From contig JAPXFQ010000344.1 in NCBI GenBank assembly GCA_028564705.1, positions 935,001 to 999,000 on the forward strand: a DNA stretch of 64,000 nucleotides, written 5' to 3'. Of the stretch, positions 10,193 through 22,310 are shown in pieces. The stretch comes from Apricaphanius iberus. Its lineage: Eukaryota > Chordata > Actinopteri > Cyprinodontiformes > Aphaniidae. The notes under the pieces were generated by a model. The model made no database searches. It worked only from the letters and a program-made list of their open reading frames with translations, and was not told the origin of the DNA. The translations under genes were made by a program, and so were the position numbers. The stretch's first letter is position 1; each line of letters begins with the position of its first letter.

Positions 10193-11149
10193 TTAAAGGG
10201 CCTATATCATGCAAAATCAAGTTTTTGGAGTTTTCCACCATCTGGTAGTACAATTTTCTCATTAAAATACCCATGCCAGAGTGGTGTTTGGCTTAATTCA
10301 CACATGTCCGAGTAACCTCTGGTAGAGTTGCAAACACACCTGCCTCCCTTCTCAAAGCTCATAACTGCTCCAGTTTTAGCAGCTGGAACCACTTTTTTTG
10401 TTGGAATTTTACTTTCTAAAATTTCTCTGTGAAAACACCCATTTGGCATTATGGATTACATAACGTTCTAGATTCCTAAAGAACTGCAGCTGGATCATTT
10501 CCAACAACAAAGATGCCTGAAGTAACAGAGAAGTATATAGCTTCATGCTAATGCTAACGTGGGTTAGCCATTTATCAAGCTGATTATGTAATCTTATAAC
10601 AGCATTGTTTGGTTGATTAATTGATCAGTAACACCTCAGAATGTCGAGTGCAGAAACGAGTGCAAACAACACCTACGGCTTATTTATATATTGGTCTGTA
10701 AAGATCTGCTTACTGGACTCAGCTGTGTTGGTTTAGGCTCTGTCTAAACCTGGTAGATTTAGCAGCTGAAATAAGCTTTATTGACTCCGGTTTTTACAAA
10801 AAATTAAATAAATAAGCCAAACGTTCAAGCCCTTAATAAGGGTTTCATTGTGGTAGTTGGTACACTTCAAATTCACTGTCGGACTCCTTGTTGCTGTTCT
10901 TTTTTGCAGGAGTAACACTGCACGGGAGAGGAGCAGAGTTGGGGAGAGGAGCGGGCCAGCGGGGGACGGTGCAGGAGGCGGGGTTACATAGAAACAAACA
11001 ATTTTACTTCGTGGTCCAACATAACTCCAGGATACAAGTTAAATTTCAGCACAAATGAATACTATATAACACCAACAGTAACATTTTATGATTTATATGT
11101 ATATCCCAGAAATTGAAAGCTGTAAAATAGCATGATATAGTCCCTTTAA
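10193..11149. mobile_element. TTAA-flanked MITE (Kolobok or piggyBac-like)
   Basis: The element is 10197-11145 (949 bp) between TTAA at 10193-10196 and 11146-11149. Inverted ends read AGGGCCTATATCATGC on the left and AGGGACTATATCATGC on the right. No transposase frame is visible. TTAA duplications are used by piggyBac and Kolobok; the AGGG start favours Kolobok, but the assignment is an inference. Confidence 0.75.
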
Positions 11150-13815
11150 AATTCACCTCCAAGAGTGGAACTGTTTAATGAATACATTTATTTTCTTGTT
11201 TTTTATTTTCTGTTTTTTACAGAGATACAACTGTTATCACTTTACTATCTTATCAAGCAAACAAGAAGAAAAATTTGTAATACCATTTCTCTACATATGC
11301 AGGAGTTCCTTCTGCTGCAGTATGCTGTGCATGATGCTAAGTAAAAGCCATGATGCCTACAGATGATGCTATGGGAAGAGATCTTCTTTACTTATGTTTC
11401 TTTTTATTTAATACAGAAAAAGAACATTGTGGTTTTGAGTGTGTTGAAGAGTTTTAGGACTCCTTCAAAAAGGAAAAAAAAATGATAATAATGTGAACAA
11501 AGGTTTTAACTTAAGTTAACTAATTGAACTACTAAAACTACTCTGTGAGCATTCAGATTGTATGCGTTTGTATGCTATAGTATTTTCTGCTCCCCATGTT
11601 TTCTTTTGATTTGACCGTACAAGATGTTTGTACACAACTGAGTATTTTTTCTCAACTCAGTATTTTATTTTGTGTATTGGATATTGTAACTTATTTAGAT
11701 TTTAGTAAAAAATGCCAACAGAGAAAAAGTAAGAACAACACTGATTAAAGATAACACATGATGGAACGGGAAAAACAAAGCAAGGAAAGGTTCAAACCTA
11801 AGAAATAGTAATCACAATTAATTAATGAAAAAATATTTGTTTGTCATATTACATAAAGTGATTTAAAAAGTTAGAAAATATAAAGAACCTCATTCAAAAT
11901 ACATGAGAGCATTCTCAGTGTATCATAAAAGTATTGTGACACAGATAAACATCTCATCACCCCTAAACTTCCGCTCTTACAACCTCTTTGGAGACCCATT
12001 TTTCTGTGTGTCATATCGCTTTTTAGAAGTTGAGTGAAATTAGCTCCGTTTTACAGAACCATAAAATCATAGTAGCACAAATGAAGCGAGGGAGAGAAGG
12101 AGTGGCTGGTGGCCAGATGCCAGATTAAGCTCTCCAGAGAGGACCATGGGCTCTGTGGAAAAATATCTCAGCCAGAGCTTTGTTGTGATACATCAAATTC
12201 ACAACCCTATTTTTACTCATCAATAAATCTTATAGAGAAAAAAATCTAAATGACCAAAGACTGCATTGCATGGAAGAGTAAAGTTTCCTCTTTGTACTCT
12301 GTTCGTTAATGATGCTTTAATGACCATTGTTTATTTTTGCTGTCGCACCGGTCCCCGAATCTAATCTACAACAGACTGGGCATGCTAAATTAAAGCATCA
12401 TTTAGAAAAATACTGGCAAAATGAAAGAATAGCAACAAGAAAGAGGGGAAAGGTGAGGTGCTGTTACCGTGCATTGCTAATTGCTCTTATTTGCACTTAT
12501 CATGGCAATTACTGTGAATATAAATACAGCAGCAGGATTAGAGAATGTTGCAGCTAAGTGTCTCGAGTGCCGTTGTGGTAAAAGATGGAGTTGGCACCAT
12601 TTCACACGCTGGGGATTGCAATGCAATAATTCAAAGAATTTAATCTTGGTTATACCTCGGATGTCATACTGCAATGAATTCCTACTCTGCAGCAGATGAT
12701 CCATCAGTACACCATAAAAAATCCATTTGCATTATAAAGGAACAGCTTCTCCAACACCTTGAATACAGCAGTAAACTAATGATACATTGCCACTCTGTAA
12801 GTGGTCAGTCACCCTCAGAGAACATAATTACAAGTAGTATTTGGAGAGCTCAAAGTGCTTTAGGTTGAAAATCAGATTTAATCAGCAGTTACTAGCAGAA
12901 GACAAAATATATATAAATCAATATTATATTCATATACTATTAGTGTAGTATTTTTACAATATAGAAGTCAAAATAATTTGGAGCATACTGCATCAAAACT
13001 ACATGCAATTTGGGCCAATTTGAATTAATTTCAATTATCAGGTAGCCCTTCTTTTTTGACCTTGCTGTTACTGATTATCTGTGGTATGTTCATGATTCTA
13101 GACTTGAAAAAGTTAGCTGCCAAGTCTACCTAAATAATATTATTTAAGTATAAATAACGCTACGGGTTGATCAATTTAAAGTTCTTTACAAGAAAACCTT
13201 TTCTCTTTCTGGAAATGTTTAATGGTATGTTTATCTCTGTTACTGAAGCATGAAAAAAAAGACTACATTAACACTCCCCAGTGGCTTTAATATAAATTAA
13301 TGATGTACCAACCCTGGTAATTAATTGCGCATCCCACATACGCTTTCTCACACTACCAGCTTACTAGGCAAAGGGCAAAAACTGCAAATGCTGGTTGTCT
13401 GTGCACTGCATAATTAAATTCAAAATGTGGCGACAACGAGAAGTAACAACAGGATCAGGAAACATTAACCATCGCTACTTCAATGACCAAAACTCAAAGT
13501 CATCCGGCAAAACAAAACCAGCTGACCACAAACGATTGCAAATTCAGTTTCATTGCTTTCAAAAGGTAAAGAATGGGTTTTGTAAATGGTAGGGTGGGGT
13601 GGATACTTAGCAAGGTAGGTATAAAAATGACTTCCAATGGACTTTAAATTATGCTTCCATAATGAGAAAGAAACAGAACAGAAGTGAGGGACAGAAGCTT
13701 TGCTATGCAGAGCGTTCTCAGAGACTGGGCCCAAAGACAAGGAAACAGAGATATTTCTATCAGTCTGTTCTATAAGAAAGCAGAAAGCAGTATATAAATT
13801 GCTTACCTATTGGTT
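11150..13815. other. Gene-free AT-rich DNA
   Basis: Several 60-90 codon frames on both strands (for example 12477-12704) show no domain, codon pattern or splice context that would support a gene. Confidence 0.55.
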
Positions 13816-14638
13816 TTTAATTGTATCTTTCTAGAAAAACCTCTATTCTGTGTAGCATCTCATCATTTTTTGAGTTGTGTCCTGTCAGAATGATAGAAAA
13901 GCAACCGAGAAAAAAGTAATAGTGAACTGAATAATATTAACAGCATTCAGACATTATGTAAAGGCAAAAATTTTGGCTAAGCAACATTTTTTGTAATCTC
14001 ACCACAGCCGTGTGTCATTGCAACTAAAAACAAGCTACTTCATTTCATTTATCTATTTCATTTATTTATTTATGTGAACAGGGACAGTGTGCAACATACA
14101 TTAACCTAAGAAAGGAGACAAGGAGACTGATGTCAACAAGCAAAGTCTAAAAAGTCTAAATTTACATACATATTGCATATTAATTGAAAACTACCAGTAA
14201 ATGTGGAAACAATGAGCAGTTTGGAACTAAAATTCAATTGAAGTTAAACATTTGGTTGTTCTGGTTAGTCAGAGGGATTGTGTGATAGCACTTTACTAGA
14301 TTATAATTCATCCTGAATGTAGCATAGCACAATCTATCCATCCATCCATCTTCTTAACCGCTTATCCAATTCAGGGTCACGGGGCAGCTGGAGCCTATCC
14401 CAGCAATTATCAGGCGTTAGGCAGGGTACACCCTGAACAGGACGCCAGTCTGTTGCAGGGCCAACACAGAGAGACAGCACAATCTATATATCTATTTATT
14501 TTTTTGTATAACATGGATCAAATAATCTAATCATGAAGGTATTTAAAAACACAAAGGGTTTGCTATAAATGCATATTGTCAGGCATATGACAAATGCAAT
14601 AAATCCTGTTTATGATTTGTGTAAAAAAGTTAAAAATT
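13816..14638. repeat. Diverged segment duplication, copy B (two later insertions)
   Basis: Collinear with 7565-8098 but interrupted twice: about 14040-14145 holds a dispersed-repeat fragment (gtgaacagggacagtgtgca), and 14338-14475 holds a LINE tail. Both are absent from copy A, so they arrived after the duplication. Confidence 0.8.
14326..14487 (-). mobile_element. 5'-truncated LINE/SINE tail with 12-bp target duplication
   Basis: Insertion 14338-14475 lies between identical agcacaatctat (14326-14337 and 14476-14487). It begins with (atcc)n and ends at ccagtctgttgcagggcc..., so it is in minus orientation. The long duplication fits target-primed reverse transcription. Confidence 0.85.
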
Positions 14639-16304
14639 CAGTGGCCCCTTTTCAAAATATCACATTAAAAGACTTTCAGTCAAAGGGGAGACTACTTCAA
14701 TATTTTTTTTCACTGTGCATATGTGATCCACAAAAGAGCTCACCTTTGTTCATAAACACAGCATTTGACTTGCTTAAAGACCCAGGGCAAAGAAGGTTGT
14801 TAAGCAGAAGCCAAGAATCAAGAGCTGGCAGCATTTGTTCTTGGCTGAAGCTGAGGCCACTAATTCTATAAACACAGCTCATGTACAATATGTTTAAGCA
14901 ACAATCCACTTCACATTTTGAGTAAAGTCGCTTGTGCAAATGACCATTGCTTGAAGAATGTTACCGGCTGTTTAACTTCAAGCTTCTTTATAAATGCCTG
15001 TGGCCAAATCAAAAGTGAATTGTCAACATTGTTGTAATCACAATTGTCCTCTTTTAATATCATGCTCTCTGATTTTAAACATAACTTTTTTATGTGTAAA
15101 TATGGAAGTTTAGTATTGATAAAAAATAACCTTTTTGTGATGCTTCAACATTTTAACCCATTTTTAGTCTTAATGTTTTACATACCAATGCACTAAAAAC
15201 ATTTGATTCTCTACATGTCATTAAAAAATATTTCACATAAAAGTAAGTGACATTATTTATATATTTTTTTTAATTAGGCTTTAATGAAAAAGCTCTGTCT
15301 AGAAAAATTGAGTCCATCTTTACTGCTCCTACGGCTGCATATAAAATGCTCTTGAGAAGATATGAGCACATCCATAAAACCTTTGGTATCGTGCTGCTCG
15401 GGTACATTTATTAAGGAGTTATTACACAAGCAGGTTAGGAAAGGCATCAGCAATTATCTTGGAGCATATTTTTTCCAGCTCATCAATTCTTCAGAAAAAC
15501 AACTTTTCCGTGTGAGATGGCTTTTTAAGACGAGTAAAACATACACGATATTGACCAATTTCAGAGGACCAGTGTTAGCCCTCTGAAACAAAAAAATTAA
15601 ACCAAAACAAGACAAAACGGAGCTCCATTTATGGGCCCACTTGTTATTAAAATAAATTGTTTTAAAACATGAAGAAAATAGCTGCATGATGAAAGGTTGC
15701 ACATGATGCAGGAATGACAAAACCAAAGAGATGTTGTTGGCCATCTTTAACAATGCCACTTTAAAAACCAATTTTGGCACAATCAGAAGGAAGGCCTTAT
15801 TATATTTGTCAAGAATGGCCACTTAGTGCCAGCATGGACTTGATCTGCTGCCAAACAATCTGTGCATCTTGCGTTTTCTGACTGCTTTTTTATATGGCTA
15901 CCATCGATTCTTATAACTCTGTTTGACAAAGACATTCTCACGTGAAAACGTAACTTTTTTGTGAGGAATTGGGGACGGGGTTGTTTTTCTTTTTATACCA
16001 TGATATGCAAGCTAAAAATTGAATTTATTGCCTTTCACCATGACCATATCAACTTCCAAGCACATCTGAATGAATGGATTACAAGTGACTAACGTCAACT
16101 AGAACTGGGCACTTAGACTGTTTGTTTTATTCAGAATGAATACACATCCTCCCACATTCATGGCAGTGACGCCAGGACTTGTTTGAAGTATTTGCAATGT
16201 GGTCCTCATTATTTTTCATACAAAAAGAGTACAGATCAAAAAGTGGAGAACAGAGGGGATTGTAAGGACTCATGAGAGTGAGCAATAACCTTGCCAATGG
16301 CATT
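14639..16304. other. Gene-free DNA, nothing recognised
   Basis: The 122-codon minus frame at 15822-15454 has no recognisable domain and reads as chance. Confidence 0.55.
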
Positions 16305-16307
16305 CAT

Positions 16308-16372
16308 TGTATGTGTGTATGTGTGTGACTCGTGAGTGTGTATAGGTGTGTGTGTATGTGTGTGTGCGTGGA
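16308..16372. repeat. Imperfect (GT)n low-complexity tract
   Basis: Interrupted gtgtgt/atgtgt tract; it explains the Thr/His-rich frames on the minus strand here. Confidence 0.85.
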
Positions 16373-16732
16373 GCAGTGGTTTGCTTTGAGTAGGCATATA
16401 GTAGGCCAGCTGAGAAAGCTTGTTCGCACCCCAGCATTTGCTTGGTTCCATGCAGACACACTAAAACACACACCTCCTTTAAAACAGCTTTTTGGTAAAC
16501 ATATCAAAGTCTATGAACCTGCGTAATCAAAATTCTAAATAAAGAGTGCAAAATTCTGTGTGCCACAAAAAATCTGTGCAAGAGGTGTTTTCATGATTTC
16601 CGGGTGATCTACCAAGATTGTGTATGTAAATGATAACAGCTGTAAAGCGCAGTATTGAAATGAGGGCTGTGTCCGAATCCAGCGGCTGGATCCTTCGAAG
16701 GCCGGATTTGTTGGCCGGTTACGTTGCAGCGC

Positions 16733-16934
16733 CGCGACTAGGCCTGTCCAAATTCGAAGACCGCTTCAAATGCGGCCGACGAATCCGGCCGACTTCTCCC
16801 CGATTTGAAGGACCGTTGCGGTGTATCCTTCGCTGGTCTACATATCCCAAGATTAATTGCGGGCTGAACGGGAGAATTTTCTTCCAGCAACATCGCGGAT
16901 GAAGCGGCAGGCGAAGCGAGAGAGGAGCACAGTT
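16733..16934 (+). repeat. Internal direct repeat, copy 1
   Basis: Matches 18880-19080 closely (gcgactaggcctg ... gagaggagcacagtttta). In this copy the ATG seen in copy 2 is mutated to ATC and an A/T-rich tract replaces the splice donor. Confidence 0.85.
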
Positions 16935-17134
16935 TTATTTTTTATTTATTTATTTATTTATTTTTTTTACGTGTCCTGTATAGCAATTTGCCACTCAGAA
17001 TTGGTGTCTGAGTACCAAGTAAAAGCCCAACAGATTTACTTTCCCAAGCAGAGTATTAAATCTTTGCTGTAACACTCCACTTGATGTATATGTATTAAAT
17101 AATCTTTATTAGTAATTACTGAGGGTTCAATTTC

Positions 17135-18865
17135 CTGAAGTCATGGACACGAAACCGAGAAAAGAAGGAAGAAAGGAAGAAGGTGAAGAAAAGAAACCGC
17201 ACCAACAGAGGCGCGAACTGAGGACACAAGACAGGGAGGCAAACAAAGAACACAAGAAAAAATTCCCAGTCCACCGCCTCTGCCGGATGGCAGAGAAGCA
17301 GTAAAACAAAACAAACAAAAACAACGAACTGAACAGAACCACACCAATAGTTCAGATCCAGTAATAAAAATAAAGAATTACACATTCACTACACCCAAGC
17401 ATGGATTAATAAACACAATACTAATGTTTCTGTTAAGCTCCTGGTAAAAGCTAACTAATGACAATAACCTCAACTCAAGATATGTCCGTCCACACCAATG
17501 TCCCCACACCTATGTGTGTGCGAGCATGCAAGTGACTGATAGCTGGTGTAAGGAACCGTCAATCCGTCCTACAGGAATCGACACAGACATGAAGGAGGCA
17601 GGAGACGCATGCATCCCGAGTCCCACAGAGCGCAGGACCCGCAGGTGGACCAGCGCAGGCCCGATCACCCACCAAGAGAGGAACAGATGGAAGCCCCAGG
17701 GGAACACCAAGCAGCCGCAATGCTGGGGCCCCGAGAGATCGCAGGGACGAGCCCACGGGCTCCGCCGGAAACCGGCTACACCAGGGCGGGCCCGGAACAG
17801 GACCCGGAGGCCACGGGGATCAGGGGCACCCCGCCCCCCAGCAGGGCCCCGACCAGGGACCCGCCGAGAGGGGTCACCTGCCGCCGCCGCCGGGCAGGAG
17901 GCGCCTGCAGCCGATCGACGGACAATACACGCCGCCGCCACCCCGGACCAATACCCACCGCCAACAACCCGCCCCCCCCACACACCCACACGCCAGGGAG
18001 CCACAGTAAAGCCACAGCGGATGTACGCCCTCCCCAGAGCGCCCAGCCAGCACCTGGACATCCAGATCTACCAGCTCCCGGGTCCAGATCCTGCCCCATG
18101 CAGAGGGCCAAGATCTGGGGCCCAGCCAATACCGGACAGCCCCCCCAAATGAACCGACCAGGCAGTAGAACTCATGGAACTGGCAGGAGCTTGGGGGCTG
18201 GGCACGGTCCCCACCGATCTACCGGACGACACCAACCTACTAACAACCCTGGCACCCCCATAAGATGTGCCCCAGTCAATCCAAGGAGGATGTCGGCCCG
18301 AAACAGCGGCCGCCCGACACACCGGCCCACCCAGGACCAGCTAGGCATGTACCAGGACAGAGCCGGACCGAAACCTGGGACCCCCGGCCCCAGGCATCGA
18401 GAGCCATCATCGACCAGCGGGCAGGACCATCCATCACCGACGGGGAGTGACGGAGGGGAAGAAGATGCACCAGGCCAGAGGGCAGCCAAACACCCAACCT
18501 GACAAGTAGACATAGACAGACAGAGACAGTCATACGTACCCTCCCTCTCATGCACACACATTCTTACATATACAGGACACACGAAAAAAGGACGCTGTAC
18601 ACTCATTCATGCACCCCATACAAACTCTATACTCCCAGGCCCAGGGACAGACGCCCCGATAGAGCACCCTGCCCCTGCACCCGGGAGACGGACCCCTTGC
18701 CCACCAGGACGGGGACAAGCAGACCACCAAGGCCCCCACCCCAGCAAGATTAGCCCACTAGCCTAGGTCCCCGACCAAACGACCTGATAATCTCCCCGGG
18801 CTCCAACCCTGATGGTCCAACGAACAGGGGTGTGGAAAGGGTGTGCCTCTCTCCCCCTGCTCAAT
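17135..18865. other. GC-rich, T-poor block of unknown class
   Basis: From about 17500 the plus strand is rich in C, A and G and poor in T, in sharp contrast to the AT-rich surroundings. Overlapping open frames of 60-297 codons occur on both strands, as expected when T is scarce on one strand (few stops either way). Their translations are Pro/Arg/Gly/Thr-rich without a recognisable domain. I read it as a repeat-derived insert within the Harbinger-like element. It could be part of a larger retroelement family that I do not recognise. Confidence 0.5.
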
Positions 18866-18879
18866 TGTGGTGTTGTTGC

Positions 18880-19080
18880 GACTAGGCCTGTTCAAATTAG
18901 AAGAGTGCTTCAAATGCGGCCGACGAATCCGGCCGACTTCTCCCCGATTTGAAGGACCGTTACGGTGTATCCTTCGCTGGTCTACATATCCCAAGATTCA
19001 TTTCGGGCTGAACGGGAGAATTTTCTTCCAGCAACATGGCGGACGAAGAGGCAGGCGAAGCGAGAGAGGAGCACAGTTTT
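18880..19080 (+). repeat. Internal direct repeat, copy 2
   Basis: Second copy of 16733-16934. It keeps the ATG and continues into an exon-like boundary at 19084. Confidence 0.85.
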
Positions 19081-19084
19081 AGAT
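19036..19084 (+). CDS. Possible first coding exon of the TIR element's accessory gene
   Basis: An ATG in an aATGG context opens MADEEAGEAREEHSFR and stops at a consensus donor (AT|gtaagt at 19085). An acidic N-terminus followed by a donor resembles the first exon of DNA-binding accessory genes in Harbinger elements, but no downstream exon with a Myb/MADF or transposase domain was found before 20867. A short GC-richer stretch at 20085-20250 (open on the plus strand, Ser/Pro-rich) could be another fragment. Weak call. Confidence 0.3.
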
Positions 19085-20870
19085 GTAAGTATATTAAAAC
19101 CTGGCGGTTCAAAAATGAAAAACTTAAAGCAGTTGTGTTGTTTGTCGTTTATTGTTGGCTTAGACATGTATTTTAATATTTTTTTGCAAAGCATCGCTCG
19201 TAAACGAGCTCGTATGGTAGTGTAACGGTTTCTTTATCTTTACGCAGCGAATTTCTGCTTTGGGAAATTAAGTAAAAAGTCAACTCCTCTTAGGAGAAAT
19301 TATTACCTCTTTACCGAGTGAAAATCGGGGCACGGTGGCTTGGAGGTTGAAGATTAAATCCAGTTACACAGCTTATGCTAGAGGACTCTTATTGAGCCTC
19401 ATACAACACAGAGCATGTGATCTGTTGTTCTGCTGTGAAAACTACAGTTCTGCATTCTTCAATCAAGAAAGTTGTCACGTTCCTCTGGTATTTATTTTCT
19501 ATCTAATGAGGAAAATTCAGGAGGAGATGTATCTCCAGGAGAAATGAATCCCTTGCCGGAAAAAAAAAAATTTGAGAGCAAAAAATAAACGTCCTGTATG
19601 TATATTTGCAACAGCGCAAATAACATAATTTATGACTGATCACTTTAACAAATATACATTTCATAAATGTTGTTGTGTTGCTCTTTTTTGTAAACTGTGT
19701 TTATTGATTTCTTGTTTAGGATATGAAGCAGCAAAGGGAGACTATGGAGAGGAGAGCAGGGACAGAATGGATGGACTGTTTTTTTTTTCATTCATGGTTT
19801 TGTCACATTTTTTATTTAGGTGTTCGATGGTTGTGAATGAATGAATTTCAAAAAATGTTAAATATCATGAAGTCATTTCATTAAAAGTTGTATTAGAAGC
19901 TTACGTTGAACGGTTTAAAATAACATATCATATTGGCATTAGGATAAGTTATTTTGCAGTTATTTATATGTGTATAAATGACCTCTTTAAGCTTAATTAG
20001 AACTAATACGCAGTGTTGCTGGATCAGTTGAATAGATATTTTTTCATATTTTCTGGTTGACGAGGGGAACATCATACAGGTTGGTCTGCAGAGAGAGTTT
20101 AGGGCAGCTTCGTCATGCTGTCCACTGCATCCATCATCCGGGTTTACAGGCTGCTTAAGTCAACGTGCTCCAACCAGAGAGCCTCACAGACCTCCAGCAG
20201 CTTCATCTTCAAGCTCATCCCAAGAGGCAGCTGTGGAGAAAAGTGTTATGACCTGCAGTTTTGTTAAAACACAATGTTAGTTGTTGTTGCAGTGGTTGTT
20301 TACAAAAAAACAATTCAGTTTATTTAGGAAGAGCCAATTTGGAATGTGCTTTGTAAAAAAAATCATGGATATATAAAATCAAATTAGAAAATGCTGTTTT
20401 GATCCAAAATATAATTTTAAGCTCACAAATAATTTTTACAGTTAATATGAATATAAAAAATGTAATATTACAAATTTGTACATTTGATCACTAGTCATTC
20501 AATTGCAGAAATGCTCATGAGAGTAGCTATCTTAAGTAGTAACCTGGATTAAATAAAATGACTTCTTGATACGATGACCTCTCAGCCAGAGATATAAAAC
20601 ATGACGCAGACAGTAAAACTTGTTGTTCCTCTAGAGTAAAAAAGTTGAGTAAAATACTGGGGAATATTTCTTGCTTTACCAGCTGGTTTAGCGTGATCGC
20701 GGTTGCTAGGCGACAGGACGTTCGGCAAAGTGGGGGCGGGAATTCAACTGAAGGCTAGACCGTCCAAATTCACAGCCGTTAATATCCGGTCTACCCGGTC
20801 GACAAAGGAACCAGCCCACGTAGACCGGGTCCTTCGAAGGATCCAGCCCCTGAATTCGGACACACCCGAG

Positions 20871-21110
20871 GACTGCGTCCACTGTTGTTTCGTACCAGCC
20901 TTCCTTCCCCATGCATGCACCACAGCCAGAGAGACAGGAAGAATAGGTGCAATACCTTGGGCAAGACACTTCACCCACCTGCCTACTGGTGGTGTCCTGA
21001 GGGCTCGGTGTCGCCTGTGTCCATCACCCTCACCTCTGTTAGTGTCCCCCAGGGCAGCTGCTGCTATAACATAGTTTGCCATCACAAGTGCGTGAATGAC
21101 TGAATGTACC
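20871..21110 (+). repeat. Dispersed teleost repeat
   Basis: The string ttgggcaagacacttcaccc, then cctactggtggtgtcctgag and cccagggcagctgctgctat, matches a repeat I recognise from many fish genomes. Class uncertain; no TSD identified. Confidence 0.6.
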
Positions 21111-21730
21111 GCTATGGGTTTATGGATCATGCATGCCTGTGCTTTTGGCCAGGAGAATGCCTTGCCTTGAAGTCCTTCCAGTGATGTCTCAGACGATTGA
21201 GAGGCTACTCCAGTTAGCTGTAGAGGCAGATAATAAAGCTGACCCGTTAGTTCTCCAGGTTTTGGAGGAAGTGGCTTGTTGCTTTTATGCACAATCGATC
21301 TGCACATGGATCCTGCTCCTTCCTGCTTACTGACCAAAAGAAGAGCAGTTTGACCAAAAAGGGTAGCCTTCCTCATTTGCATAATGAGGATAGAAATGCA
21401 TAAGGTAAAGTAAAAAGAGGAGACAAGAGAATGTAAAAACAAGGAATGCACATATAAGGAAAAGGAACAATATATATATAATTTTCTTGACAAAAACTCC
21501 TGTATAAGGAAAAAAGGAAATATATAAATTTCTTCACAAAAATTAAATTAATCTTTAACTATGTCAGTTTTGGTCCTCCATAGGGGAAAGTTTGTTGATC
21601 AAAATAAAATGGTTTTCTTTTCTTTTAGTTGCCATTTGGGAAACTTCGCATATCAGCCACTAAGGACTTTTCATTGGCGGTTTTTAGCAAAAAGTGGGGG
21701 TGTGGGAGAAAGGATATGATCTAAAATCGC
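21111..21730. other. Gene-free DNA, nothing recognised
   Basis: AT-rich with no supported gene. Confidence 0.5.
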
Positions 21731-21734
21731 CTAA

Positions 21735-21831
21735 GCACATTTCTAGAGAGAGTGCGATTTATGAAGAGGAAATTGTGAATGTCTATGCATACTCCAAGTT
21801 TGATAGATAAAATAATTATTAGGTGTAAGTA

Positions 21832-21900
<69 letters not shown>

Positions 21901-22130
21901 TATTTTTTTGCTGAGCTTAAGTATGGTTTTACTGAGGCTGCTTCACAAAGTTTTATAAATGAGACCCTGAGCACAATTCTAGGGAGAGTGTAATTTATAA
22001 AGCGAAAAATTTGTGCTGCTGTGTGTACTCAAAGTTTTATAGATCAACACATTTCTTTGCAGTAAATTAACTTTGCTGAGCTTAAGTATAGATTTAGTAA
22101 GGATTAAATGCCAAATTTAATAAATAAGAC
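21735..22130. repeat. Local tandem duplication around an (ATT)n tract
   Basis: A unit containing ctagagagagtgcgatttat, a 'tactccaagttt' block and gctgagcttaagtat recurs further on as ctagggagagtgtaatttat, 'tactcaaagttt', gctgagcttaagtat. (ATT)n at about 21832-21902 lies in the first unit. Confidence 0.7.
21832..21902. repeat. (ATT)n microsatellite
   Basis: About 70 bp of uninterrupted ATT units. Confidence 0.98.
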
Positions 22131-22310
22131 CATATTTACAAACCCTCCTGATTTTCCCAAGTGACTCCCAAATTTCTTTGCCCCACCTAAAAATCTCCCG
22201 GAGCCACCATTCTCCCCAATTTCTCCTGATATCTGACGGCATCGCATATCATGTTCACTCCCTGTTTTATATGTGAGAGTCATGGAGAACTGAACATGTT
22301 TCATTTGCAT
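22130..22310. repeat. Degenerate dispersed repeat fragment
   Basis: The sequence aaccctcctgattttcccaa ... ccaatttctcctgatatctg resembles a common fish DNA-transposon fragment; remembered pattern only. Confidence 0.4.

Larger units (their letters stand above)
16662..20870. mobile_element. 4.2-kb TIR transposon, PIF/Harbinger-like, with nested GC-rich block
   Basis: The left end GGCTGTGTCCGAATCC (16665) and right end, read inverted, GGGTGTGTCCGAATTC (ending 20867) share about 37 bp including GGCTGGATCCTTCGAAGG. GAG occurs on both outer sides (16662-16664, 20868-20870), a candidate 3-bp duplication as in PIF/Harbinger. No transposase domain is recognisable inside. The interior holds a ~200-bp direct repeat, a GC-rich block and one exon-like start. 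Confidence 0.65.

Noticed and set aside
15454..15822. 122-codon minus frame
   Set aside because: Hydrophobic AT-driven sequence without a recognisable family or flanking structure.
16236..16526. His/Thr-rich frames near 16300
   Set aside because: Produced by the imperfect (GT)n tract.
17514..18606. Long overlapping frames (144-297 codons) on both strands of the GC-rich block as protein genes
   Set aside because: The plus strand is T-poor, so stops are rare in every frame of both strands; translations are low-complexity Pro/Arg/Gly with no domain, and no frame stands out.
20744..21493. 249-codon minus frame
   Set aside because: It runs across the Harbinger-like TIR and a dispersed repeat; no domain, and its start lies in AT-rich repeat.
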